Part shown: piece after piece, positions 17,950 to 24,987 of the stretch
How positions within the stretch are numbered: position 1 is the first letter of the stretch
Layout of the letters: every line of letters begins with the position of its first letter
NCBI RefSeq assembly: GCF_035653575.1
Contig: NZ_DASRBQ010000003.1
Location: forward strand, 1 to 64,000
Source of the DNA: Actinocrinis sp035653575
GTDB taxonomy: Bacteria; Actinomycetota; Actinomycetes; Streptomycetales; Catenulisporaceae
Reading direction: 5' to 3'
Length of the DNA stretch: 64,000 nt
Notes under the pieces: model-generated
Seen by the model: only the letters and a program-made list of their open reading frames with translations
Databases searched by the model: none
Told to the model about the DNA's origin: nothing
Position numbers and translations under genes: made by a program

Positions 17950-17958
17950 GAGGAACCG

Positions 17959-18312
17959 ATGACCGCCGAACAGTCCGCCGCAGCGCCGGAACTCGACCCC
18001 GAGGACGTGAAGATCATCACCTTGGCCCGTTCCGCGCGGGCTCGGAACCGCACGCCGGAGGGCGCCGCCGTGCGCGACGCCACCGGTCGTACGTACGCGG
18101 CGGTGACCGTGGCGCTGCCCTCGCTCAAGCTCTCCGCGCTCGACGCGGCCGTGGCGACGGCGGTCTCCTCGGGAGCCGACCGGCTGGAAGCGGCCGCGAT
18201 CGTGTCCGAGGCGGCCGAGCTTTCCGAGGCCGACATCGCCGCCGCCCGCGACCTCAACGTCGGCGCGGTCTTCCTCGCGGCTCCGGACGGCACTGTGGTT
18301 ACCCGTCGATAG
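17959..18312 (+). CDS. Degenerate cytidine deaminase-like protein
   Basis: Short 117-residue member of the cytidine deaminase-like superfamily found after the CorC-like gene in actinomycetes. The recognisable core is DPEDVKIITLARSARAR, EGAAVRDATGRTYAAVTV and LPSLKLSALDAAVATAV. The zinc motifs of active enzymes (HAE and PCxxC) are missing: the HAE position reads LSALDAAV and no CxxC exists. It is therefore unlikely to deaminate cytidine and its role is unknown. The ATG at 17959 has AGAGGAA 4 nt upstream; the longer open frame from 17725 lies over the CorC-like tail in another phase. In Streptomyces era normally follows, but here an LCP gene does. Confidence 0.8.
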   Translation: MTAEQSAAAPELDPEDVKIITLARSARARNRTPEGAAVRDATGRTYAAVTVALPSLKLSALDAAVATAVSSGADRLEAAAIVSEAAELSEADIAAARDLNVGAVFLAAPDGTVVTRR

Positions 18313-18403
18313 GCTGGTCGCAGAATCGTGACAGTTCTGCACGAAAGTGCGCGGCGGCGCGCGCCGCGGCACCTTAGCGTTGGGCTTGTCGTACGGTGGC
18401 ACG

Positions 18404-19606
18404 GTGAGCGGTAACGGTTCAGACCGGTACTACGGCAGCGGTGGCGGCGGCGCCCAGTGGCCTGAGTTCGACCCCGAGCAGGTCACTCAGGACGCCCCGG
18501 CGCGCGATCCGCTGGCCCCGTCGACCTCGACCTACGGACGCGGCGGCAAGAGCGTCAAGCCAAGGCCGCCGCGTACCGGCGGCTCCGCCCGCGCGGGCGG
18601 CGGCCGGCGCTGGGGGCGCATCGCCGCGTTCACGGTGCTCGCGCTCATCCTGCTGTTCGTCGGCACCGCGATCGGCACCTGGTTCTGGGCCTCCGGCAAG
18701 GTGACCAAGGTCGCCGCGCTGTCCGACTACGACGGCAGGCCGGCGCAGGGCGCGGGCACGAACTGGCTGGTCGTCGGCTCCGACAGCCGCTCGAATCTGA
18801 CCCCGGCCCAGAAGAACGAGCTGCACGTCGGCTCGGATCAGGGCCAGCGCACCGACACGATCCTGCTGCTGCACTACGGCTCCAGCGGCACCGACCTGAT
18901 CTCGATCCCGCGCGACTCGTACGTCACCATCCCGGCGTATACGGACTCCTCCGGCAAGTCGCACGGTGCGACGAAGAACAAGATCAACGCCGCCTACGAC
19001 CTCGGCGGCGCGCCGCTGCTGACCAAGACCGTCGAGACGGCCACCGGCGTACGCATCGACCACTACATGGAGATCGGCTTCCTCGGCGTCGTGAACGTCG
19101 TCGACGCGGTCGGCGGCGTGCACCTCTGCCTCGACGCGCCGGTGAAGGACAGCCACTCGGGCGCGGACCTGCCGGCCGGCTGCCAGAACCTCAACGGCAC
19201 GCAGTCGCTCGCGCTGATCCGCACCCGCTACTCCCTGGCCAACTCCGACATCAGCCGGATGGCGAACCAGCAGAAATTCGTGGCCGCGCTGGCCAAATCC
19301 GCGATGCGGCCCGGTGTCGAGCTCAACCCGTTCACCTTGTACCCGTTCCTGAACTCGGCTCTCGGCGCGATCGCGGTGGACGACGGCTCGGGCCTGTCCG
19401 ACCTGGTGAGCATGGCCAGGAAGATGGGGCCGGTCACCGGCGGCGGGAAGGGCAATGTGGGCACCGTGCCGATCAAGAACGAGGGCTACCAGGTCTCGGG
19501 CCTCGGCTCGACGGTGCTGTGGGATTCGGCGCGGGCGCAGCAGCTGTTCGGCGCGGTGAATCAGGACACGGCGATTCCCGCCGGGCTGCTGAACCGGATC
19601 GGCTGA
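18404..19606 (+). CDS. LytR-CpsA-Psr (LCP) cell-wall glycopolymer ligase
   Basis: Membrane-anchored enzyme that transfers polyprenyl-linked glycopolymers (teichoic acid, capsule or similar) to peptidoglycan outside the cell. From the GTG at 18404 the layout is: a Gly/Ser/Pro-rich cytoplasmic tail (1-68), one membrane helix (71-93), then the LCP domain from about 115. Motifs are NWLVVGSDSRS, RTDTILLLHY, DLISIPRDSYVTIP and the Arg-rich ALIRTRYS with downstream DISRMANQQKFVAAL; Asp and Arg residues in these bind pyrophosphate. The frame is open to 18347, but the GTG gives a more normal N-terminus. No LytR_C domain follows, and the 400-residue length fits the single-domain class. It occupies the usual place of era. 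Confidence 0.9.
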   Translation: MSGNGSDRYYGSGGGGAQWPEFDPEQVTQDAPARDPLAPSTSTYGRGGKSVKPRPPRTGGSARAGGGRRWGRIAAFTVLALILLFVGTAIGTWFWASGKVTKVAALSDYDGRPAQGAGTNWLVVGSDSRSNLTPAQKNELHVGSDQGQRTDTILLLHYGSSGTDLISIPRDSYVTIPAYTDSSGKSHGATKNKINAAYDLGGAPLLTKTVETATGVRIDHYMEIGFLGVVNVVDAVGGVHLCLDAPVKDSHSGADLPAGCQNLNGTQSLALIRTRYSLANSDISRMANQQKFVAALAKSAMRPGVELNPFTLYPFLNSALGAIAVDDGSGLSDLVSMARKMGPVTGGGKGNVGTVPIKNEGYQVSGLGSTVLWDSARAQQLFGAVNQDTAIPAGLLNRIG

Positions 19607-19620
19607 CTCCGGCTGGTCCC

Positions 19621-19676
19621 ACCGGCGACCGGCGACCGGCGACCGGCGACCGGCGACCGGCGACCGGCGACCGGCG
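19621..19676. repeat. Tandem repeat, ACCGGCG x 8
   Basis: Eight perfect, uninterrupted copies of the heptamer ACCGGCG (56 bp), in the gap between the convergent LCP and GDT1-type genes. A perfect array implies recent slippage and likely strain-to-strain length variation. Confidence 0.95.
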
Positions 19677-19688
19677 GCGAGCAGGCCG

Positions 19689-20291
19689 TCAGCCGCGAAT
19701 GGCCGAGACCAGCGAGATCACCGCGAGCGCCGCCATGATCACGGCCGCGATCCGGGTGATCCAGGTCAGCGAGATGAACCGCAGCAGCGCCTGGCCGCCC
19801 AGGATCGCCAGTGCGGCGACCGCCCACAGCGCCACCAGGGCGCCGATGCCGACCGGCAGCCAGTCGTACTTGGCGGCGAGGTTGGCGGTGACGATCTGGG
19901 TCAGGTCGCCGAACTCCGCGATCGTGATGACCGTGAAGCTGGTCAGCATCGCGCGCCAGGTGCCGTTGCCCGGCTTCGCGTCGCGCGCTGCCTCCTCGGC
20001 CTCGCTCTCGGCCTGCGCCTCGTCCTCGCGTCCGTGCCGGAAGATCAGGAACGCGCCGAGCAGGAACAGCGCGGCGACGATTGCCTCAAGGGTGCGATGC
20101 GGCAGCAGGGAGAGCAGTTCCCCGGCGGCCAGCGCTATGGCGACTTGCACCGCGAATCCGCCTGCCGCGCCAACGAATACGTCCAGGGCGCGGTACCTGG
20201 TCGCCAGCACGAGGCTGGCCAAAGCGGTCTTATCGGGCAGTTCGGCGAGGAAGACGATGCCGAAGGTGGTGGCTATGACGGCGGCGTTCAC
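19689..20291 (-). CDS. GDT1/TMEM165 (UPF0016) cation transporter
   Basis: Six-helix inner-membrane protein of the UPF0016/GDT1 family, which exports Mn2+ (MneA/MntX type) or exchanges Ca2+/Mn2+ for H+. The two signature repeats appear as AELPDKT (residues 16-22) and AEFGDLTQ (125-132). The first departs from E-x-G-D-[KR]-[TS] by Pro for Gly and the second by Leu for Lys, both seen in bacterial members. The loop at 87-112 (RHGREDEAQAESEAEEAARD) is charged and cytoplasmic. The ATG at 20291 begins MNAAVIATTFGIVFLAELPD. It is convergent with the LCP gene. Confidence 0.88.
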   Translation of the reverse strand: MNAAVIATTFGIVFLAELPDKTALASLVLATRYRALDVFVGAAGGFAVQVAIALAAGELLSLLPHRTLEAIVAALFLLGAFLIFRHGREDEAQAESEAEEAARDAKPGNGTWRAMLTSFTVITIAEFGDLTQIVTANLAAKYDWLPVGIGALVALWAVAALAILGGQALLRFISLTWITRIAAVIMAALAVISLVSAIRG

Positions 20292-20379
20292 TGGGCGCTG
20301 TTCATCGCTCGATGTTCACTGATCGGTCCACGGCCCTCGACGCTGTCCTTCGGTCTTATCCACCGATCAGTCTAAACGG

Positions 20380-20589
20380 TCAATCACCGTAGAAAGCCCG
20401 TTTGAGCGCGATCATGCCGATGACGACGCCGGCCACCGCGACGCCGACCACGATGCCGACCAGGAACGGCGCGTGCTCCTGGACCGCGAGGATCGCCGTG
20501 ATCAGGCCGATGCCCAGCGCGGGCAGCACGATCGAGCGGGTCAGGAGGCGCGGGCGCTTGGTTTCGGCCGCGGCGGACTTGGTCGCCAT
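20380..20589 (-). CDS. Small membrane protein, unknown function
   Basis: A 69-residue protein with an N-terminal basic part (MATKSAAAETKRPRLLTRSI) and two hydrophobic segments (VLPALGIGLITAILAV and FLVGIVVGVAVAGVVIGMIA), so probably a two-helix membrane protein. The ATG at 20589 gives this protein-like product; the upstream extension to 20673 reads as Arg/Pro-rich noise. There is no strong ribosome site. It follows the GDT1-type gene's upstream region on the same strand, 88 bp away. I do not recognise a family. Confidence 0.5.
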   Translation of the reverse strand: MATKSAAAETKRPRLLTRSIVLPALGIGLITAILAVQEHAPFLVGIVVGVAVAGVVIGMIALKRAFYGD

Positions 20590-20913
20590 GCGCTGAGCGT
20601 AGGGCAGCGCGGGCCGGGCGGGGAAGAGAGCGGAGGTACGCGGGGCGAAGCGCGCTCGTCCCCGGAAAAGCACATCGCCGCATCGGTGCGGCGATGCGGC
20701 GATGTTTATTCAATTCAGCGCTCCGGACCGGCCCGGCTCAGGGGCCGAGCGGTTCGGGGCCTGGGCTCCTGGGCGCGCCGTGCGCGGCCCCCGGAGTCCA
20801 CCCTCGATTACGAGAGTGGCCGAGATCACTAGATTTGTCAACTCGCGCAACAAAACTCGCCGGAGTGTGTCAGATGACCCTGCTCAGCCCTCGCTGAGCG
20901 GACTCTCAGCTTT
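20590..20913. other. Intergenic region before the desaturase gene
   Basis: About 320 bp with no convincing gene. It holds the perfect hairpin at 20672-20705. The AT-richer stretch around 20820-20870 (ACTAGATTTGTCAACTCGCG) is a plausible promoter region for the desaturase, without a clear -35/-10 pair. Confidence 0.6.
20672..20705. terminator. Orphan 13-bp perfect hairpin
   Basis: ACATCGCCGCATC pairs perfectly with GATGCGGCGATGT across an 8-nt loop, followed on the plus strand by TTATTCAATTC. It looks like an intrinsic terminator for plus-strand RNA, but no plus-strand gene ends here. On the minus strand it would lie in the leader of the small membrane protein gene, 83-116 bp before its start. 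Confidence 0.5.
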
Positions 20914-20937
20914 GTAAGCTACGTTGGCGTAACTTAC
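20914..20937. promoter_or_regulatory. Palindromic operator upstream of the desaturase
   Basis: GTAAGCTACG, 4-nt spacer TTGG, CGTAACTTAC: 10-bp arms matching at 9 of 10 positions, centred about 75 bp before the desaturase start. Size and symmetry fit a TetR-family dimer site, as is common for fatty-acid genes. The regulator is not adjacent. Confidence 0.65.
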
Positions 20938-21000
20938 GCGATCGTAGGTTTCGCGCGCAGTTCCAACCAGATATCCGTCCCGGCCTCCCAGGAGCCAGCC

Positions 21001-21969
21001 GTGCCCCTTTCGACCGACTCCCGCCCCGCCGCCGACCCGGCGGACCAGTCCGCGCTGCTGTTCGAGCTCGAACCCGTCGTCGAGGCGAACCTCAACCGCC
21101 ACCTCGCGGTGGCCAAGGAGTGGTTCCCGCACGCCTACGTCCCGTGGAGCGAAGGCCGGGACTTCGACGGGCCGCTCGGCGGCACGCCGTGGGAGCCGGG
21201 CCAGTCCAAGCTCGACGAGACCGCGCGCACCTCGCTGATCCTCAACCTGCTGACCGAGGACAACCTGCCGAGCTACCACCACGAGATCGCGCTGCTGTTC
21301 GGCCGGGACGGGGCCTGGGGCTCGTGGGTGCACCGCTGGACCGCCGAGGAGGGCAGGCACGGCACGGCGATCCGCGACTACCTGCTGACCACGCGCGCGG
21401 TCGACCCGATCGCCCTGGAGCGGGCCCGCATGACGCACATGTCGACCGGCTACGACTCGCCGTACGGGCACCGGGCGGTCAACTCGATCGCATACGTCTC
21501 CTTCCAGGAGTTGGCGACCCGCATCTCGCACCGCAACACCGGCGGCTACAGCGGCGAACCGCTGTGCGAGCAACTGCTCACCCGGATCGCCGCGGACGAG
21601 AACCTGCACATGATCTTCTACCGCAACCTGCTGGCCGCGGCCTTCGATGTGGCTCCGGACCTGACGATGGAGGCGGTGCTCGACGTGGTCAAGCGGTTCC
21701 AGATGCCCGGCGCGACCGTGGAGAACTACACCCGCAAGTCGGTCGAGATCGCGCTCGCCGGGATCTACAACCTGCGTATCCACCGCGACGAGGTGCTGAT
21801 CCCGGTGCTGCGGAACGTGAAGGCGCTGGAGCGCACCGACCTGGGCCCGGAAGGCGAGCGTGCCCGCGAGGAGCTGGCCGGGATCCTCGACGCGCTCGAC
21901 GTCGCGGCCCGCCGCTTCGAGGAGAAGCGCGATGCCCGCCTGGCCCGCCGGGCCGAGCGGGGCGCGTGA
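21001..21969 (+). CDS. Acyl-ACP desaturase (DesA type)
   Basis: Soluble ferritin-like di-iron desaturase that introduces a double bond into acyl-ACP for membrane fatty-acid synthesis. The iron ligands lie in EDNLPSYHHE (Glu86, His94 region), AEEGRHG (Glu116-His120) and DENLHMIFYR near residue 200, the pattern of plant-type stearoyl-ACP desaturases and mycobacterial DesA1/A2. The GTG at 21001 begins a 322-residue protein with the usual LFELEPVVEANLNRHL opening. Transcription is monocistronic: repeats and about 250 bp of non-coding DNA follow. The palindromic operator upstream suggests fatty-acid- or oxygen-responsive repression. Confidence 0.93.
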   Translation: MPLSTDSRPAADPADQSALLFELEPVVEANLNRHLAVAKEWFPHAYVPWSEGRDFDGPLGGTPWEPGQSKLDETARTSLILNLLTEDNLPSYHHEIALLFGRDGAWGSWVHRWTAEEGRHGTAIRDYLLTTRAVDPIALERARMTHMSTGYDSPYGHRAVNSIAYVSFQELATRISHRNTGGYSGEPLCEQLLTRIAADENLHMIFYRNLLAAAFDVAPDLTMEAVLDVVKRFQMPGATVENYTRKSVEIALAGIYNLRIHRDEVLIPVLRNVKALERTDLGPEGERAREELAGILDALDVAARRFEEKRDARLARRAERGA

Positions 21970-21986
21970 TCCGCCGACCCCGTGCA

Positions 21987-22050
21987 GCGCTGTCGTCATT
22001 CGGCGCTGTCGTCATTCGGCGCCGCCGTCATTCGGAGCCGTCGTCATTGT
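21987..22050. repeat. 16-bp tandem repeat, four copies
   Basis: Two identical units GCGCTGTCGTCATTCG, then GCGCCGCCGTCATTCG and GAGCCGTCGTCATTGT. Array lies just after the desaturase stop. The CGTCATTCG core does not form a strong hairpin by itself. Confidence 0.85.
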
Positions 22051-22218
22051 GCGATGACACCGTGATTGCACGTGATGAGCTGCGAACTAAATACTCGTAT
22101 CAGTATTCACTCGTGAAGCCGTAGCGGGCGTGACCTCCACTCTTCTGGGCCGTTTCGCGGAGCAGGCGGCACCTTTTCCTTCGCCGCTTTCTCCTCTACT
22201 GATCAGAAGAGGTCCTCC

Positions 22219-23913
22219 ATGTACGACATGGCCAAGCGCAGCCTGGCCTTCACGGTCGCGACGGGCGGGCTGCTGCTGACCGGGACGGGCTACGCCCCGG
22301 CCGAGGCGGCTGTCGGCTTCGGCGCCCTGCCCGGTCCGGCTCAGGCCCAGGGGGCCGCGGCGAACCAGGCGTCCCCGTCCAGTGTCAGCACTCCCATCAG
22401 CGTCCGTGGACCCGAGGCCGCACAGCCGAAGGCTCCGCAGGATGTCCACGTCCTGAAGCCGGCGGCGCCGCAGTTGCCGTCGAGTTCGGGCTCCGGCGCG
22501 GGCGCCTCGGCGACCAGCACGGTGAAGGACTCCAAGGGCATCCTGTCCGGCAACACCGTGCAGATCCCGATCGACCTCGGCCTGAACCTGTGCACCAACC
22601 AGGTCGCCGCCATCGCGGCCGGCAACCACGTGGCGCCCAGCGCCTGTGGCGGCTCGAACGCGGCCGGCGGGTCGAAGAGCGGTTCGTCCGCGACGGCGAG
22701 CACCAGCCACTCGGGCGGCATCCTGTCCGGCAACACCATCCAGGCGCCGATCAACGCGCCGCTGGAGGTGTGCGGTAACCAGGCGGTCGCCATCGGGCTG
22801 AAGAACACCGTGCACGGCACCACCTGCCCGGCTCCGGGCTCCGGTGCGGGCGCGGGCAGCACCGGCGGCGGCGCCAAGGCGACGGCGGTGACCGACCACT
22901 CGGGCGGCATCCTGTCCGGCAACATCATCCAGGCGCCGGTCAACGTGCCGATCAACGCGTGTGGCAACCAGGCCAACGTGATCGCGGCCAAGGACAAGGT
23001 CACCGGGAGCGACTGCTCCACGAACCCGTCCGGTTCCAACACCTACGGCGGTTCGAGCGCGACCGCGGTCGTGACGCACTCCGGCGGCATCGGCTCCGGC
23101 ATGACCGTGCAGACCCCGATCAACGTGCCGATCAACGCCTGCGGCAACCAGGCGAACGTGATCGGTCTGGCCAACAAGGACGCCGGCTCGACCTGCGTCA
23201 ACGAGGCCGGCACTTCCACCGCGACCAGTTTCACCGCGTACTCGGGCGGCATCGCGTCCGGCAACTCGGCGCAGGTGCCGATCAACGTGCCGATCAACGC
23301 ATGTGGCAACCAGGTCAACGTGATCGGCGCCGAGAACAAGCTCCACGGCTCCGAGTGCTTCATCCCGGGCCCGCCGAGCGCGACTAGCACCAGCATCATC
23401 ACGCACTCGGGCGGCGCCCTGTCGGGCAATGGCGTCAATGTGCCGATCAATGTGCCGCTGAACGTGTGTGGCAACCAGGTGGACGTCATCGGCCTTGAGA
23501 ACAAGACCGGTAAGACGGTCTGCGAGCAGGGCCACCCGCACCCGACGCCGTCTCCGAGCGGTACCCCGTCGAGCTCGCCGAGCTCGTCGCCGTCGGGCAC
23601 CCCGTCTGGCACGCCCAGCGGTACGCCGTCGGGCACGCCGAGCTCGTCGCCGTCGGGCACCCCGTCCGGCACGCCCAGCGGTACGCCGTCGAGCTCGCCG
23701 TCCACGTCGGCCTCGTCCTCGCCGAGCAACTCGCCGACGTCGACCACTCCGGGCAGCCCGTCGGGCACCCCGTCGAAGCCGTCGCACCCGCACGGTGGTT
23801 CGCTGGCCGGGACGGGTACCGAGGAAGGCGCTGTGGTGGCTCTGGCCGGTGCCGCGCTGCTCGCCGGCGTCGGCCTGCGCGCCGCCTCCAAGCGCGGCCG
23901 CCGGTCGCACTGA
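22219..23913 (+). CDS. Six-domain, sortase-anchored long chaplin
   Basis: Cell-wall-anchored hydrophobic surface protein that should assemble into amyloid-like rodlets on aerial hyphae or spores. A signal peptide (1-31) is followed by six chaplin domains, each a [SGxxSGN...P(I/V)N(V/A)P..xCxNQ.x.I] block with two cysteines: Cys125/143, 185/203, 248/266, 308/326, 362/380 and 417/435. All six pairs are spaced exactly C-x17-C. A Ser/Pro/Thr/Gly wall-spanning linker runs from about 440 to 520, then LAGTG at 529-533, a hydrophobic segment and a basic tail (SKRGRR): a class E sortase signal. Known long chaplins (ChpA-C) carry two domains; six is unusual. A GAGG ribosome site precedes the ATG at 22219. 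A sortase gene follows after a strong terminator. Confidence 0.93.
   Translation: MYDMAKRSLAFTVATGGLLLTGTGYAPAEAAVGFGALPGPAQAQGAAANQASPSSVSTPISVRGPEAAQPKAPQDVHVLKPAAPQLPSSSGSGAGASATSTVKDSKGILSGNTVQIPIDLGLNLCTNQVAAIAAGNHVAPSACGGSNAAGGSKSGSSATASTSHSGGILSGNTIQAPINAPLEVCGNQAVAIGLKNTVHGTTCPAPGSGAGAGSTGGGAKATAVTDHSGGILSGNIIQAPVNVPINACGNQANVIAAKDKVTGSDCSTNPSGSNTYGGSSATAVVTHSGGIGSGMTVQTPINVPINACGNQANVIGLANKDAGSTCVNEAGTSTATSFTAYSGGIASGNSAQVPINVPINACGNQVNVIGAENKLHGSECFIPGPPSATSTSIITHSGGALSGNGVNVPINVPLNVCGNQVDVIGLENKTGKTVCEQGHPHPTPSPSGTPSSSPSSSPSGTPSGTPSGTPSGTPSSSPSGTPSGTPSGTPSSSPSTSASSSPSNSPTSTTPGSPSGTPSKPSHPHGGSLAGTGTEEGAVVALAGAALLAGVGLRAASKRGRRSH
23541..23790 (+). repeat. Repetitive coding region for the chaplin wall linker
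   Basis: Low-complexity 12- to 15-bp units encoding SGTP and SSSP repeats; a 60-bp block at about 23600-23660 is nearly duplicated at 23660-23720. Likely to vary in length by slippage or recombination. Confidence 0.7.
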
Positions 23914-23960
23914 TCCGGGCGCCGCGGCGTACGGTCATGAGATGACCGAATAACTGAATA

Positions 23961-24002
23961 AGAGGGCAGATCCCGACGCTTCGGGATCTGCCCTCTGTTT
24001 TC
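23961..24002 (+). terminator. Rho-independent terminator after the chaplin gene
   Basis: AGAGGGCAGATCCCGA and TCGGGATCTGCCCTCT form a perfect 16-bp stem with a CGCT loop, followed by GTTTTCC. A classic intrinsic terminator 48 bp after the chaplin stop. Confidence 0.93.
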
Positions 24003-24049
24003 CCGACAAGCCGGTAGGATCGGTCGATCCGAGACGGAAGGAGCGGGCG

Positions 24050-24811
24050 GTGTCCGAGGGGTTCGACGTCTACGACCCGGGCAGTGGATACGAGCTCTAC
24101 GACGCCTCGTCGGCGGCGGGCGCCCCGCGGTCCTGGACCCGGTTCCTCGGCGGGCTCGGCGAAGCGCTGATCACGCTCGGGTTGGTGATCGCCCTGTACG
24201 CCGTGTACGAGCTCTGGTGGAGCAACATCACCGCGGGCGAGCAGACCCGCCGCAATTCCGCCGCTCTGCTGCGCACCTGGGCCGCCCCGGCGCCCGCCGC
24301 GGCCAAGCCCAGCGACGCGATCGCGATCGGGCAGAGTTTCGGCTTCCTTTACATCCCGGCCTTCGGCGCCGACTGGCGTGCGCTGATCATGCAGTCGGTG
24401 GACCGGACCAGGGTGCTGAACACCGGTGCGGTCGGGCACTACACGCAGCCGCCCTCCGCGCTTCCCTGGGACGCCTCGGGCAATTTCGCGATCGCCGGGC
24501 ACCGGGACGGCCACGGCATGGTGTTCCGCGATCTGGACCAGCTCGCCGTGGGCGACCGGGTGTACGTGCAGACCGCCTACGGCTGGTTCGTCTACCAGTT
24601 GGACCGCGAGGCTTCTTCCGTGCCGATCAACGACGTCGGCGCGGTGGAGCCGATCCCGGTCGGCTCCGGATTCACCAAGCCCGGCCGTTACATCACGCTC
24701 ACCACGTGCACGCCGATCTACATCGACTCGAACCGCATGGTGTGGTGGGGCCATTTGATCGAGCAGACCCCGAAGGGCCGGGTGCCGGCCGGGGTGACTC
24801 CGATCTCGTAG
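24050..24811 (+). CDS. srtE: Class E sortase
   Basis: Membrane-bound cysteine transpeptidase that cleaves LAxTG sorting signals and joins the protein to peptidoglycan. A single N-terminal membrane helix lies at about 34-54. The catalytic residues are His151 in AGHRDGHG, Cys220 in TLTTC and Arg229 in SNRM. At 253 residues it matches class E enzymes (SrtE1/E2), which anchor long chaplins in Streptomyces. It lies right behind the six-domain chaplin with its LAGTG signal, so that protein is the obvious substrate. A GTG at 24050 follows AAGGAGCGG. The terminator between the two genes implies separate transcription or read-through at a lower level. Confidence 0.94.
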   Translation: MSEGFDVYDPGSGYELYDASSAAGAPRSWTRFLGGLGEALITLGLVIALYAVYELWWSNITAGEQTRRNSAALLRTWAAPAPAAAKPSDAIAIGQSFGFLYIPAFGADWRALIMQSVDRTRVLNTGAVGHYTQPPSALPWDASGNFAIAGHRDGHGMVFRDLDQLAVGDRVYVQTAYGWFVYQLDREASSVPINDVGAVEPIPVGSGFTKPGRYITLTTCTPIYIDSNRMVWWGHLIEQTPKGRVPAGVTPIS

Positions 24812-24987
24812 GTGCGATAAGTACGGGCGATGACATAACGCGCAAATCGCCGCGGCCATGGTTCGGATTTCGTCACGGTTAGAGCGCGGACCGGATATCG
24901 CGCGGGCGTAGGCCGTAACCTCTCCTCGCAGTTGTGCTCATGCTGCCCGGCACCGGCACAGCGCAGCCTTTCAGAGGGGGGAACCGG

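Noticed and set aside
22087..23910. A 607-codon minus-strand open frame opposite the chaplin gene.
   Set aside because: Arises from the repetitive chaplin and linker DNA; the encoded Arg/Ala-rich sequence lacks any domain.
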